A stretch of DNA of 5,307 bases from DATEGZ01 sp035519535 (lineage in GTDB: Bacteria; Acidobacteriota; Vicinamibacteria; Vicinamibacterales; SCN-69-37), in the NCBI GenBank assembly GCA_035519535.1, contig DATIWF010000129.1:1-5307 (forward strand), read 5' to 3'. The first letter of the stretch is position 1, and the number at the start of each line of letters is the position of its first letter. This document shows positions 5,043-5,307 of this stretch, one piece after another. Position numbers and translations under genes: made by a program. Below the pieces are notes generated by a model. That model worked only from the letters and a program-made list of their open reading frames with translations, had not been told where the DNA came from and ran no database searches.

Positions 5043-5307
5043 ATGCCAGTCGACGCCGCCGCCCTCGAGCGCGAAGCCCACGCTATCGACGACGCGCTCG
5101 TGGCGCCGTGCTGCTTCACGCAACAGGTCTCGGTGCACCACTCGCAGGCGGCCGAGGACGTCCGCGAGGACGTACGCGTGCGTCTCGCGTCCGGCCAGAC
5201 GCGCGAGCAGATTCTCGACGCGTACGTCGGGATCTACGGCAAGCGGATCCTCGCGGAGCCGCCGCCCGCCGGATTCGACCTCACGCTGTACGTGGCGCCG
5301 GCGCTCT
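5043..5307 (+). CDS. CcmH-family cytochrome c biogenesis protein, N-terminal part (partial)
   Basis: The first 88 residues are visible before the window ends. The helical CcmH/CycL domain is recognisable from AIDDALVAPCC (14-24), HSQAAEDVREDVRVRLASGQ (33-52), TREQILDAYVGIYGKRIL (53-70), and AEPPPAGFDLTLYVAP, after which a membrane helix would be expected. CcmH proteins work in the periplasm, reducing apocytochrome c or delivering it to haem ligation. The usual LRCxxC active site is LVAPCC here: the first cysteine position is Ala21, and C23-C24 are adjacent. No signal peptide is encoded: the frame is stopped by TGA at 5022-5024 and the ATG at 5043 is the first start, preceded by a weak GAGAG. 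Orientation would then depend on a later membrane segment. It diverges from the SOD gene across the inverted repeat. Confidence 0.83.
   Translation, partial: MPVDAAALEREAHAIDDALVAPCCFTQQVSVHHSQAAEDVREDVRVRLASGQTREQILDAYVGIYGKRILAEPPPAGFDLTLYVAPAL

Overview
The window is high-GC bacterial DNA with compact gene spacing. Several genes encode exported or periplasm-facing proteins: a Tat-like secreted superoxide dismutase, PepSY membrane proteins and a CcmH-like cytochrome c biogenesis protein. This points to a Gram-negative (diderm) bacterium. An Acidobacteriota-like origin is a plausible guess from the protein style, but nothing in the window proves it.

Layout. (1) Bases 1-91, minus strand: the first 30 codons of an unidentified, possibly membrane, protein. 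(2) Bases 92-408: a gene-poor stretch with three helically phased AGGCCGG motifs. (3) Bases 409-669, plus: a small protein with a four-cysteine zinc-ribbon-like core. (4) Bases 670-947: a leader region with one copy of a 31-nt repeat and a 9-bp hairpin. (5) Bases 948-2330, plus: an intact five-helix PepSY membrane protein. (6) Bases 2385-3175, plus: a second PepSY membrane gene, broken by an apparent one-base deletion near 2949 and shortened at its 3' end, so it reads as two overlapping ORFs. (7) Bases 3153-4864, minus: a two-gene operon of a Tat-type Fe/Mn superoxide dismutase followed, through an ATGA stop/start overlap, by an exported alpha/beta hydrolase of the S9/dienelactone-hydrolase type. 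(8) Bases 4865-5042: a divergent intergenic region holding two more copies of the 31-nt repeat as a near-perfect inverted pair. (9) Bases 5043-5307, plus: the start of a CcmH-family gene that runs off the window.

How the genes may fit together. The PepSY proteins resemble envelope iron/ferrisiderophore reductases, SOD handles periplasmic superoxide, and CcmH takes part in haem attachment. The shared theme is envelope redox and metal chemistry, but the genes lie in separate, differently oriented units, so joint function is only inference.

The most notable observations are the 31-nt repeat, each copy of which is oriented toward the next gene start; a hydrolase that keeps its Asp and His but has Gly where the nucleophilic Ser belongs; and a CcmH variant with APCC in place of CxxC and no signal peptide. 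I found no convincing evidence for a wholly new multi-gene system.
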